DNA of 21,222 nucleotides from NCBI GenBank assembly GCA_900546635.1, contig URDS01000038.1:1-21222 (forward strand), in the 5' to 3' direction. Under the pieces are notes generated by a model. That model saw nothing but the letters and a program-made list of their open reading frames with translations, did no database searches and was not told the DNA's origin. This stretch comes from an uncultured Eubacteriales bacterium. Its GTDB lineage: Bacteria; Bacillota; Clostridia; Oscillospirales; CAG-272. Numbering within the stretch: the stretch's first letter is position 1; every line of letters starts with the position of its first letter. Positions 15,263 through 21,222 of this stretch are shown one piece after another. A program made the translations under genes and the position numbers.

Positions 15263-16410
15263 AACGTGTATTTTTGATCGTTCTGGACAGCCTCGGCATC
15301 GGTGCGATGCCGGACAGTGCGGATTTCGGCGACAGCGGCGCGGATACGCTCGGAACGATTCGCCGCTCGGTTCAATTTGCACTTCCGGTTCTGCGGGAAT
15401 ACGGCTTATTCAATATTGACGGACTCAAAGGCGGCACGGAAGAACCAAAAGGCGCGTATGCGCGCATGACCGAGGCTTCGCGGGGCAAGGATACGATTAT
15501 CGGCCATTGGGAAATGTGCGGCGTTTTGTCTGCACGGGATTTGCCGGTGTATCCGCATGGATTTCCAAGGGATATTATGGATACTTTTGAGCGGCTGACA
15601 GGCCGCGGAACGCTCTGCAATCTTCCGTATTCCGGTACGCAGGTCATTGCCGATTACGGACGGGAGCATGTCCGCACCGGAAAGCTTATTGTATATACTT
15701 CGGCCGACAGTGTGTTTCAGATTGCCGCGCATGAGGATGTCGTACCGGTAGAGGAGCTTTACCGCTGCTGTGAAATTGCCCGTGAAATTTTGCAGGGCGA
15801 GCATGGCGTCGGGCGTGTGATCGCCCGGCCGTTCACCGGGGCGTTCCCGTATACGCGCACGGCGCGGCGGCACGACTATGCGCTTTTGCCCCCGCATGAG
15901 ACGCTGCTCGACCGGTTTTTTGCGGCGGGGCTTGATACGGTTGCCGTCGGAAAAATCAGCGATATTTTTGCCGGACGCGGAATCGGAAAATCGGTTAAAA
16001 CCAGCGGAAACGCGGACGGTATGCAGAAAACGAAAGCGCTTTTGGAAACGGATTTTCACGGACTTGCCTTTGTCAATTTAGTGGATTTTGATATGCTGTA
16101 CGGTCATCGGCGGGATATTGACGGCTATGCTGCCGCCCTCAGCGCATTTGACAAATGGCTTGCGTCCTTTATTTCGGATATGCGTCCTGAGGATCTTTTG
16201 ATGATTACGGGCGATCATGGCTGCGATCCCGGTTTTCGCGGGACCGATCATACCCGCGAGTATACGCCCTTGCTTGCGATCGGTCGGAATGTGCGCCCGG
16301 TCAATCTCGGCACACGGCGCAGCTTTGCGGATATCGGCGCGACCGTGGCTGAATATTTGAGCGTTGAATACCCGCTGCCGGGCGAGAGCTTTTTGCGGCG
16401 GATATTGTGA
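15259..16410 (+). CDS. deoB: Phosphopentomutase
   Basis: Interconverts (deoxy)ribose-1-phosphate and the 5-phosphate, supplying DeoC. 383 residues, an alkaline-phosphatase-superfamily enzyme with two metal ions. Motifs: LDSLGIGAMPDS (9-20) with metal ligand Asp10, GKDTIIGHWEM (76-86) with phospho-acceptor Thr79, and the C-terminal ligand cluster GDHGCDP and TDHTREYTP. It starts with GTG at 15259, overlapping the deoC stop by four bases, with GGAGGAG about ten bases upstream inside deoC. The unusual start and overlap imply coupling to deoC. Confidence 0.96.
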   Translation: MKRVFLIVLDSLGIGAMPDSADFGDSGADTLGTIRRSVQFALPVLREYGLFNIDGLKGGTEEPKGAYARMTEASRGKDTIIGHWEMCGVLSARDLPVYPHGFPRDIMDTFERLTGRGTLCNLPYSGTQVIADYGREHVRTGKLIVYTSADSVFQIAAHEDVVPVEELYRCCEIAREILQGEHGVGRVIARPFTGAFPYTRTARRHDYALLPPHETLLDRFFAAGLDTVAVGKISDIFAGRGIGKSVKTSGNADGMQKTKALLETDFHGLAFVNLVDFDMLYGHRRDIDGYAAALSAFDKWLASFISDMRPEDLLMITGDHGCDPGFRGTDHTREYTPLLAIGRNVRPVNLGTRRSFADIGATVAEYLSVEYPLPGESFLRRIL

Positions 16411-16417
16411 GGAAAAT

Positions 16418-16825
16418 ATGACGAAAGAAGAATTGATTCGATGTGCCGAAAAGGCTATGCAGCGCGCATACGCGCCCTATTCGTGCTGCTTTGTCGGCGC
16501 GGCGCTGCTGGCTGAAAACGGACAGGTTTATCTCGGCTGCAATCTGGAAAATGCGGCGTTTGGTTCGACGATTTGCGCGGAGCGCGCCGCGATAGCCTCT
16601 GCGGTGTCGGACGGGCAGCGCCGTTTTTCGGCCATTGCGATTGCAGGCGGAAAGAACGGAAAAATCGGCGCGCCCTTTGTGCCGTGCGGCGTTTGCCGCC
16701 AGGTTCTGCGTGAATTTTGCGGGGATGATTTCCCGGTTTATGTCGCGTGCGAGAATAGAAAAATTTTGTCTTATACGCTCGGCGCGCTTCTGCCTGAAAG
16801 CTTCGGCGGGGAACATGTGAAATAG
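16418..16825 (+). CDS. cdd: Cytidine deaminase
   Basis: Deaminates cytidine and deoxycytidine to uridine and deoxyuridine, feeding Udp. 135 residues, the small homotetrameric zinc type. Zinc ligands Cys53 in CAERA, Cys90 and Cys93 in PCGVC, with catalytic Glu55; CNLENAAFG (41-49) binds the nucleoside. The frame is open 18 codons further upstream into deoB, but GAGG, overlapping the deoB stop, is placed five bases before the ATG at 16418. Confidence 0.96.
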   Translation: MTKEELIRCAEKAMQRAYAPYSCCFVGAALLAENGQVYLGCNLENAAFGSTICAERAAIASAVSDGQRRFSAIAIAGGKNGKIGAPFVPCGVCRQVLREFCGDDFPVYVACENRKILSYTLGALLPESFGGEHVK

Positions 16826-16922
16826 TTATTTCAGATGAAAATCGCCGCGAATGCGGCAGATACTTTGCTGCCATATTATTATGCTTATGCAGTTGCGATG
16901 CTGCGGGGAAAAGGAGGATTTT

Positions 16923-17696
16923 ATGCTGCCTGACAACAATCTGCAATATCATATCGGCTGCAGCGAGGGGGACGTCGGACGTTATGTGATTTTGCCCGGC
17001 GATCCCGCCCGGTGCGAAAAGATTTCCGCGTATTTTGATGATGCGGTTTTCGTTTCGCAGAACCGTGAGTTCACCGTTTATACCGGCACGCTGCTCGGCG
17101 AGCGGGTGAGTGTTTGTTCCACCGGCATCGGAGGACCGTCCAGCGCAATCGCGATGGAGGAGTTGTTTGCACTCGGCGCAGATACGTTTATCCGGGTAGG
17201 GACGGCGGGCGGAATCGACCGGCGGGTTCGTGCCGGCGACTGTGTGATCGCGACCGGAGCGGTGCGGCAGGACGGTACCAGCCGTGAATATGCTCCGGCT
17301 GAATATCCGGCGGTTGCCGATTTTGAGGTCACGCAGGCCTTGGTCTGGGCGGCGGAAGAGGCGGAACTCCGGTTCCATACCGGTATTGTGCAGAGCAAGG
17401 ATTCCTTTTACGGACAGCACAGTCCGCATCGTATGCCGACCGAGACGGAACTGCTCGGCAAATGGGAAGCTTGGAAGCGGCTCGGCGTGTTGTGCAGTGA
17501 GATGGAAAGCGCGACGCAGTTTGTCGTTGCCGATTCACTCGGCGCGCGCTGCGGGGCGGTCTTTCATATTGTCTGGAATCAGGAACGAAAAGAAGCGGGG
17601 CTGGACGATATGGATGAAATGAAAACCGATACCGACCTTGCCATTCGGCTTGCGGTGGAAGCGCTCAAAATCCTGATTGAACGCGACCGCGCATAG
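16923..17696 (+). CDS. udp: Uridine phosphorylase
   Basis: Phosphorolysis of uridine or deoxyuridine to uracil and (deoxy)ribose-1-phosphate, the substrate of DeoB. 257 residues of the PNP/UDP phosphorylase family: phosphate-binding GDPAR (26-30), GTAGGI (93-98), KDSFYGQHSPHR (159-170) for pyrimidine recognition, and SEMESA (192-197) for ribose. AAGGAGG at 16911-16917 fixes the ATG at 16923 rather than an earlier in-frame ATG at 16851. A 97-bp gap after cdd holds two small hairpins (GCCGC/GCGGC and GGCAG/CTGCC) but no convincing promoter. Other nucleosides may also be accepted. Confidence 0.9.
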   Translation: MLPDNNLQYHIGCSEGDVGRYVILPGDPARCEKISAYFDDAVFVSQNREFTVYTGTLLGERVSVCSTGIGGPSSAIAMEELFALGADTFIRVGTAGGIDRRVRAGDCVIATGAVRQDGTSREYAPAEYPAVADFEVTQALVWAAEEAELRFHTGIVQSKDSFYGQHSPHRMPTETELLGKWEAWKRLGVLCSEMESATQFVVADSLGARCGAVFHIVWNQERKEAGLDDMDEMKTDTDLAIRLAVEALKILIERDRA

Positions 17697-17749
17697 AATG
17701 GGTTTACAGCGCGGCGCACGGCGAATGAATCTATGCCGTATTCGGACGT

Positions 17750-17798
17750 AAAAATTCGCGGCAGTATTTGCCCAATAAAAGGCAAATACTGCCGCGAA
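17750..17798 (-). terminator. trxA terminator with 18-bp perfect stem
   Basis: TTCGCGGCAGTATTTGCC (17755-17772) and its exact complement (17781-17798) around an 8-base loop. On the minus strand T5 (17750-17754) follows, so it ends trxA. The plus side lacks a U tract, so it would work less well for udp. Confidence 0.85.
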
Positions 17799-17855
17799 AC
17801 GGCGGACAGAACAGACTTCGCAAGCCGGAGGCCGTTCGTCCGAATCAGTTTTCGT

Positions 17856-18176
17856 TTATTTGTTCGCGTTTTCGAGCATATCGACGATCGCTGATTTTGA
17901 GGTCAGTCCGATATGCGAGTCGGCCATATCTCCGTTTTTCATGACGACGAGCGTCGGAATGCTCATGACGGAAAATTCGGCGGCCAGTGACTGCGCTTCG
18001 TCCACGTTGACCTTGCAGATTTTAAACTCGGGGTGTTCCTCTGCGATTTCGTCTACAATGGGAGAGACCATTTTACAAGGACCGCACCAGTCGGCGTAAA
18101 AATCGATCAGAGCGACGCCGGCATAATTCTTGATTTCATTTTCAAAATTTTCTGCATTCAGTTTGATAACGGACAT
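17856..18176 (-). CDS. trxA: Thioredoxin
   Basis: Small cytoplasmic dithiol reductant. 106 residues with active site WCGPCK (Cys31, Cys34) and cis-Pro74 in SIPT, both canonical. RBS GAGGTG lies about eight bases before the ATG. It is transcribed divergently from trxB, the gene for its reductase, across a 204-bp intergenic region, so the pair makes a complete NADPH-thioredoxin system. Convergent with udp. Confidence 0.97.
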   Translation of the reverse strand: MSVIKLNAENFENEIKNYAGVALIDFYADWCGPCKMVSPIVDEIAEEHPEFKICKVNVDEAQSLAAEFSVMSIPTLVVMKNGDMADSHIGLTSKSAIVDMLENANK

Positions 18177-18243
18177 ACTGTTGCACCTCTTTGCATGTTA
18201 ATTTTCGGTATGCGGATGCCGATACCGATTTTTCGATGAATAT

Positions 18244-18272
18244 AGTATAGCACAAAAAACCGATACTGACAC
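18244..18272 (-). promoter_or_regulatory. trxA promoter
   Basis: On the minus strand -10 TATACT (18244-18249) with extended TGC, and -35 GTGTCA (18267-18272, four of six) at 17 bp. The leader downstream holds a CGGTAT/ATACCG inverted repeat (18206-18227) that could be a small hairpin or an operator. Confidence 0.55.
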
Positions 18273-18308
18273 TATAATTTACAAAAAAATTATTTAGAGT
18301 CCGAATTT

Positions 18309-18340
18309 GCACGGAGAACAGAATAGGGCTGGGGCCGTGC
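18309..18340 (+). other. Inverted repeat in the trxB upstream region
   Basis: GCACGG (18309-18314) and CCGTGC (18335-18340) form a 6-bp stem about 40 bp before the trxB start. It could be a leader hairpin or a regulator site. I could not place a good trxB promoter. Confidence 0.3.
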
Positions 18341-18380
18341 TTTGAAAATAGGATTACAATTGTGATTTCGGAGGTTTATT

Positions 18381-19280
18381 ATGTTTGACGTTTGCGTGAT
18401 CGGCGCCGGTCCTGCGGGCATGAGCGCGGCGATTTATGCCTGCCGTGCGGGACTGCGCACGGCAATTTTTGAAAAGACGGTTTGCGGCGGCCAGATGGCC
18501 AATACGCCTGAGATCGCCAATTATCCGGGGATTTCCGAGACTTCCGGCGCCGCGCTTTCCGAATCCATGCGCGCGCAGATGCTTTCGCTCGGCGCGAAGC
18601 TTTATACGGAAGAAGTGGTGTCTATATCCGGAAATACCCCTTTTTTGCTGAAAACTGCCTCGGAGCAATATACCGCGCAGTCATTGATTCTTGCCAACGG
18701 CGCCGAGCGCAGAAAGCTCGGCGTACCAGGCGAGGATCGTTTGCTGTATCGCGGCGTGTCTTTTTGTGCGGTCTGCGACGGCATGTTTTTCCGCGGAAAG
18801 CGGGTCGCGGTTGTCGGGGGCGGCAATACCGCGCTTGAGGACGCGCTGTATCTTTCGGGCATTTGTGAAAAGGTATATTTGATTCACCGCCGGGATGCGT
18901 TCCGGGCGCAAAAGGTGTTTATTGATCGTATTTCGGCTGCGGAGAACATTGAAGTTCTGTATAATACAACCGTTAAGGAAATCCTTGGGAAACAGAAAAC
19001 GGAAGCACTGCTGCTTCAAACGGCTGAGGGAGCGCGGAAAATTGAGGTTGCCGCTGTGTTTGTTGCGGTGGGACTTGTTCCTGACAATGCGCGCTTCAGT
19101 ACGCTTGTATCGCTGGACAAAGCCGGATATATTGAGGCGGATGAGGATACGCACACAGTGCGCCGCGGCATTTTTGCCGCGGGCGATACCCGGGTCAAGA
19201 TACTGCGGCAGATCGTTACGGCGGCGGCGGACGGAGCTAAGGCCGCAACAGAAGCCGAAAAATATATCCGCAGTCTGTGA
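18381..19280 (+). CDS. trxB: Thioredoxin-disulfide reductase
   Basis: Flavoprotein that reduces thioredoxin with NADPH. 299 residues, the low-molecular-weight type. FAD loop GAGPAG (8-13); redox-active CAVCD (Cys129, Cys132), a variant of the common CATCD; NADPH loop GGGNTALEDA (146-155) with HRRDAFRA (169-176), whose arginines select NADPH; and C-terminal GDTRVKILRQIVTAAADGA for FAD. The HRRxxFR motif argues against a ferredoxin- or other-donor reductase. RBS GGAGG at 18370-18374, six bases before the ATG. A shared terminator follows. Confidence 0.96.
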   Translation: MFDVCVIGAGPAGMSAAIYACRAGLRTAIFEKTVCGGQMANTPEIANYPGISETSGAALSESMRAQMLSLGAKLYTEEVVSISGNTPFLLKTASEQYTAQSLILANGAERRKLGVPGEDRLLYRGVSFCAVCDGMFFRGKRVAVVGGGNTALEDALYLSGICEKVYLIHRRDAFRAQKVFIDRISAAENIEVLYNTTVKEILGKQKTEALLLQTAEGARKIEVAAVFVAVGLVPDNARFSTLVSLDKAGYIEADEDTHTVRRGIFAAGDTRVKILRQIVTAAADGAKAATEAEKYIRSL

Positions 19281-19398
19281 CGGCTTCGCAAAACGAATGT
19301 TTCCGATATAGCATCCCGGACGTGTCTGTATTTTTGATTCATAGGATTCCATGCATTTTCGGAAAACGGACATTTCATTTTTATATGATAGAATAACA

Positions 19399-19438
19399 AA
19401 AAGGCAGACCGCGGAAAATCTTCGCGCGTCTGCCTTTT
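19399..19438. terminator. Bidirectional terminator between trxB and the lipoprotein gene
   Basis: AAAAGGCAGAC (19399-19409) pairs with GTCTGCCTTTT (19428-19438), with an inner CGCG/CGCG pairing. U-rich tails follow on both strands. It is placed 118 bp after trxB and 81 bp after the convergent lipoprotein gene. The rest of 19281-19519 shows nothing else supportable. Confidence 0.85.
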
Positions 19439-19519
19439 GTTTATCGGCGCCGTTATTTCGTATTTCGGCGTATTGGGGAGGCTATTCAAAATGAAACTGG
19501 AATCCACCGAGGAAAGAGA

Positions 19520-21007
19520 CTATTGCTTCCACTCGTTGACCGCCATAGCGTAAGCCTCGTTGACTTTGGTAAGCAGTGTTTCGGCGGCCTGCTTGTTTGC
19601 TTCATACCGGGAAGAAAAATTGGTTTCGTCATTGCTGATCATATAAATCAATTGCTTGTTGTATGTGCCGATTTGGTAAATGTACCCGATATCATAAACA
19701 AGGCTGTCAAAGATAATATCCAGCATCTCAACGGATTCTTCATCGCGCGTGCTCTGTCCGACAAGCGTTACATCGTAATATGCGGGCCGAACGATTTTTT
19801 GCCCGTGGTAAGCAAGCGCTTCGGTGATGACTCCGGTGCGTTCAATATCTTCCTGATTCAGCGGTATACAGACGAACTGTGAGATAAAAGGAAATATCGT
19901 GCTGTGATAGCCGTCCTGTTCTTTGTCCAGCATGGGATAAGGCAGGATTCCGAAATCGCTTTCCATTTCACGGTATCGGGGGATCATTTTCATATATGTT
20001 GTCCAGAAAAGACCATGCTCACCGTTCCAGAGCGTATCTTCAAACGTTCTGCCGGAGCCGTGGCGCTGATACATAAGCGCATAATCTTTGTTGTATGCAA
20101 TATTCAAGTATTGTTCAATGGCGGAAAGCGTTCTCTCGGTATACAGCGTCAGTTCGATTTCGCCGCTGTCATTGACCACAGCGCAGCGTTCGCCCGCCGC
20201 ATTGACCATGCCGAGCAGGGAGTCGTTCAGGACAAGCAGACCGTAGCGGTCATTTTCATCCATACTATCGTCTTGATTCAGATCTTCTGTTACCGTTTTG
20301 CAAAGTTCGGCAAAATTTTCAATGGTCCAGGTCTTGTTCTTGACCATGTCATACGGATTTTCAATACTGTAGTCTGCGGCGATTTTTTTATTGAACATAA
20401 TGCAAAAAGCGGCGTCGGCGCGGGATTGACTCAGTTCCCCAGCGGTAAAGAACACGATATCCTTTACACTAAGGCTTTCCACCGCGTTTTGATCCCACCA
20501 TGATTTTGTAAGATCAATACCGGGTACGGAGTTCATATCGTAAAGATATCCGTTGTATGCGGCGGTGGACACATCGTACCCGCCGATCAGCGCAAGATCA
20601 TAGATAAAATCGCCCGAATTTGCCGCGAGGCTTAGCTCCATAAAGCCTTGTCCGCTGCCGGAGGTATTGCCGGAACTGATTGCGGTTTCCGTAATCTGAA
20701 TATTATAGTTGCTTTCAACCGTCAGTTTGCGCTTGTACTGCGCTTTGTCGAGCGCGAGCGCGGGTTCTTCTTCGTACATAAAATCGTTATAGTTGCCGCC
20801 GCTGCCGGACGTTAACACTTTGAACTCATATTGGTTATAGTCTGCGGTAAGGGGAACTTCCAATTCTTCTTTGGCGGCAGTTGGAACGGTAATTTCTTCG
20901 GATTGAGAAGTATCTGTATTCTTCGGTTTTTCATCATCGTCGCCGCATGAAACAAACGACAGGCAGACAAGCAGCGCCGAAAGACAGACGATAAGCTTTC
21001 TTTTCAT
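19520..21007 (-). CDS. Extracellular solute-binding lipoprotein (family 1-like)
   Basis: 495 residues with a lipoprotein signal: MKRK, a hydrophobic stretch, and lipobox FVSC with lipidated Cys21, followed by an acidic, Ser/Thr-rich linker to about residue 55. The remainder resembles ABC-transporter solute-binding proteins of the extracellular family 1 type (IMFNKK, TWTIENFAELCKTVTEDL, NGEHGLFWTTY, GILPYP). Residues 241-256 (EDLNQDDSMDENDRYG) form an EF-hand-like loop with Asp/Asn at 242, 244, 246, 250 and 253, common in clostridial members and probably calcium-binding. It sits on the outer face of the membrane. No permease or ATPase gene lies in the window, so the ligand cannot be assigned; sugar or glycan is only the family's usual choice. 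AGGAGGT at 21015-21021 fixes the start. Confidence 0.85.
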   Translation of the reverse strand: MKRKLIVCLSALLVCLSFVSCGDDDEKPKNTDTSQSEEITVPTAAKEELEVPLTADYNQYEFKVLTSGSGGNYNDFMYEEEPALALDKAQYKRKLTVESNYNIQITETAISSGNTSGSGQGFMELSLAANSGDFIYDLALIGGYDVSTAAYNGYLYDMNSVPGIDLTKSWWDQNAVESLSVKDIVFFTAGELSQSRADAAFCIMFNKKIAADYSIENPYDMVKNKTWTIENFAELCKTVTEDLNQDDSMDENDRYGLLVLNDSLLGMVNAAGERCAVVNDSGEIELTLYTERTLSAIEQYLNIAYNKDYALMYQRHGSGRTFEDTLWNGEHGLFWTTYMKMIPRYREMESDFGILPYPMLDKEQDGYHSTIFPFISQFVCIPLNQEDIERTGVITEALAYHGQKIVRPAYYDVTLVGQSTRDEESVEMLDIIFDSLVYDIGYIYQIGTYNKQLIYMISNDETNFSSRYEANKQAAETLLTKVNEAYAMAVNEWKQ

Positions 21008-21068
21008 GAATCATACCTCCTGATTGGCTTTTTTATGTATTCATGATAATAGAGCGCGGAAACGATTA

Positions 21069-21102
21069 CAATGTAATTTTCAACTGTTCAATTGTAATTT
21101 TC
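21069..21102. promoter_or_regulatory. Two 21-bp-spaced direct repeats upstream of the lipoprotein gene
   Basis: TGTAATTTTC occurs at 21072-21081 and 21093-21102, each preceded by CAAT or CAATT. The period is 21 bp, two helical turns. The first copy also sits in an ATTAC/GTAAT dyad. This spacing suits a dimeric regulator or response regulator upstream of the promoter. A TATTAT -10 candidate (minus strand) lies downstream near 21043-21048, without a good -35 box, as expected for an activated promoter. Confidence 0.4.
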
Positions 21103-21115
21103 GGTTAATCAAAAA

Positions 21116-21140
21116 GCATACCGCTTTTATGGCGGTATGC
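21116..21140 (-). terminator. Minus-strand terminator from a gene beyond the right edge
   Basis: GCATACCGC (21116-21124) and GCGGTATGC (21132-21140) form a 9-bp stem. On the minus strand it is followed by T5. It would separate the lipoprotein gene from whatever is transcribed leftward beyond the window. Confidence 0.6.
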
Positions 21141-21167
21141 CGAGCTTGTCGATAAAGATAAGCTTGC

Positions 21168-21222
21168 AAATGAAATACGTTTACAAGGCGGACATGCGCC
21201 GCCTTGTAAACACCTTACAGGC
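21168..21222 (+). repeat. 55-bp dispersed palindromic repeat, copy 2 (continues past window)
   Basis: Identical to 4744-4798, including the 13-bp inverted repeat (21179-21191 and 21199-21211). The identity runs to the last base of the window, so the true repeat is probably longer. As in copy 1, a terminator-like hairpin lies immediately to the left. Confidence 0.9.

Noticed and set aside
18177..18380. Plus-strand trxB promoter using TATAAT at 18273-18278 or TACAAT at 18355-18360
   Set aside because: Neither has an acceptable -35 box at 16-18 bp, so it was left unassigned.
19491..19553. 20-codon plus-strand frame with a strong GGGGAGG site just after the trxB terminator
   Set aside because: It overlaps the end of the lipoprotein gene antisense, follows a strong terminator, has no promoter I could see and has no recognisable product. 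Probably chance.

Overview
The window reads as a chromosomal segment of a moderately GC-rich Firmicute, most likely a gut-type Clostridia (Oscillospirales-like). The inference rests on strong AGGAGG-type ribosome sites, sigma-A-type promoters, a lipobox solute-binding protein, clostridial-type AroA, TrxB and uridine phosphorylase variants, and dense intrinsic terminators. No phage, insertion sequence, CRISPR or RNA gene was seen.

Layout. (1) 1-4717: a very large secreted beta-helix plus M14 carboxypeptidase-like protein (minus strand, running off the left edge), divergent from a LysR-type regulator; their promoters overlap at the -35 boxes. (2) 4718-5991: a 55-bp repeat inside a cluster of RNA hairpins, then an AT-rich membrane acyltransferase gene broken by a 1-base frameshift. 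(3) 6071-14482: a tightly packed minus-strand operon, aroF-tyrA-aroB-aroA-aroC-pheA-aroE/aroK-aroQ, that covers all seven shikimate steps to chorismate plus the Phe and Tyr branches as far as phenylpyruvate and hydroxyphenylpyruvate. (4) 14516-17696: a divergent plus-strand nucleoside-salvage operon, deoC-deoB-cdd-udp. (5) 17856-19280: divergent trxA and trxB. (6) 19520-21222: an orphan solute-binding lipoprotein and, at the right edge, a second perfect copy of the 55-bp repeat.

The most notable element is the leader of the aromatic operon. Between a near-consensus promoter and aroF lies a 34-residue reading frame packed with Phe and Tyr codons. It is followed by three mutually exclusive RNA pairings: a 9-bp 1:2 stem, a 14-bp 2:3 antiterminator and a 13-bp GC-rich 3:4 terminator with a U tract. 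This is the architecture of ribosome-mediated attenuation and would tie aroF transcription to charged tRNA-Phe and tRNA-Tyr. A second good promoter directly after the aroF stop codon would let the other seven genes escape that control, so the first committed enzyme may be regulated separately from the rest of the pathway.

How the genes work together: AroF, AroB, AroQ, AroE/AroK, AroA and AroC make chorismate; PheA and TyrA divert it to Phe and Tyr. No aminotransferase or trp gene is present. Cdd deaminates cytidines, Udp phosphorolyses the resulting uridines, DeoB converts (deoxy)ribose-1-phosphate to the 5-phosphate, and DeoC cleaves deoxyribose-5-phosphate into acetaldehyde and glyceraldehyde-3-phosphate.
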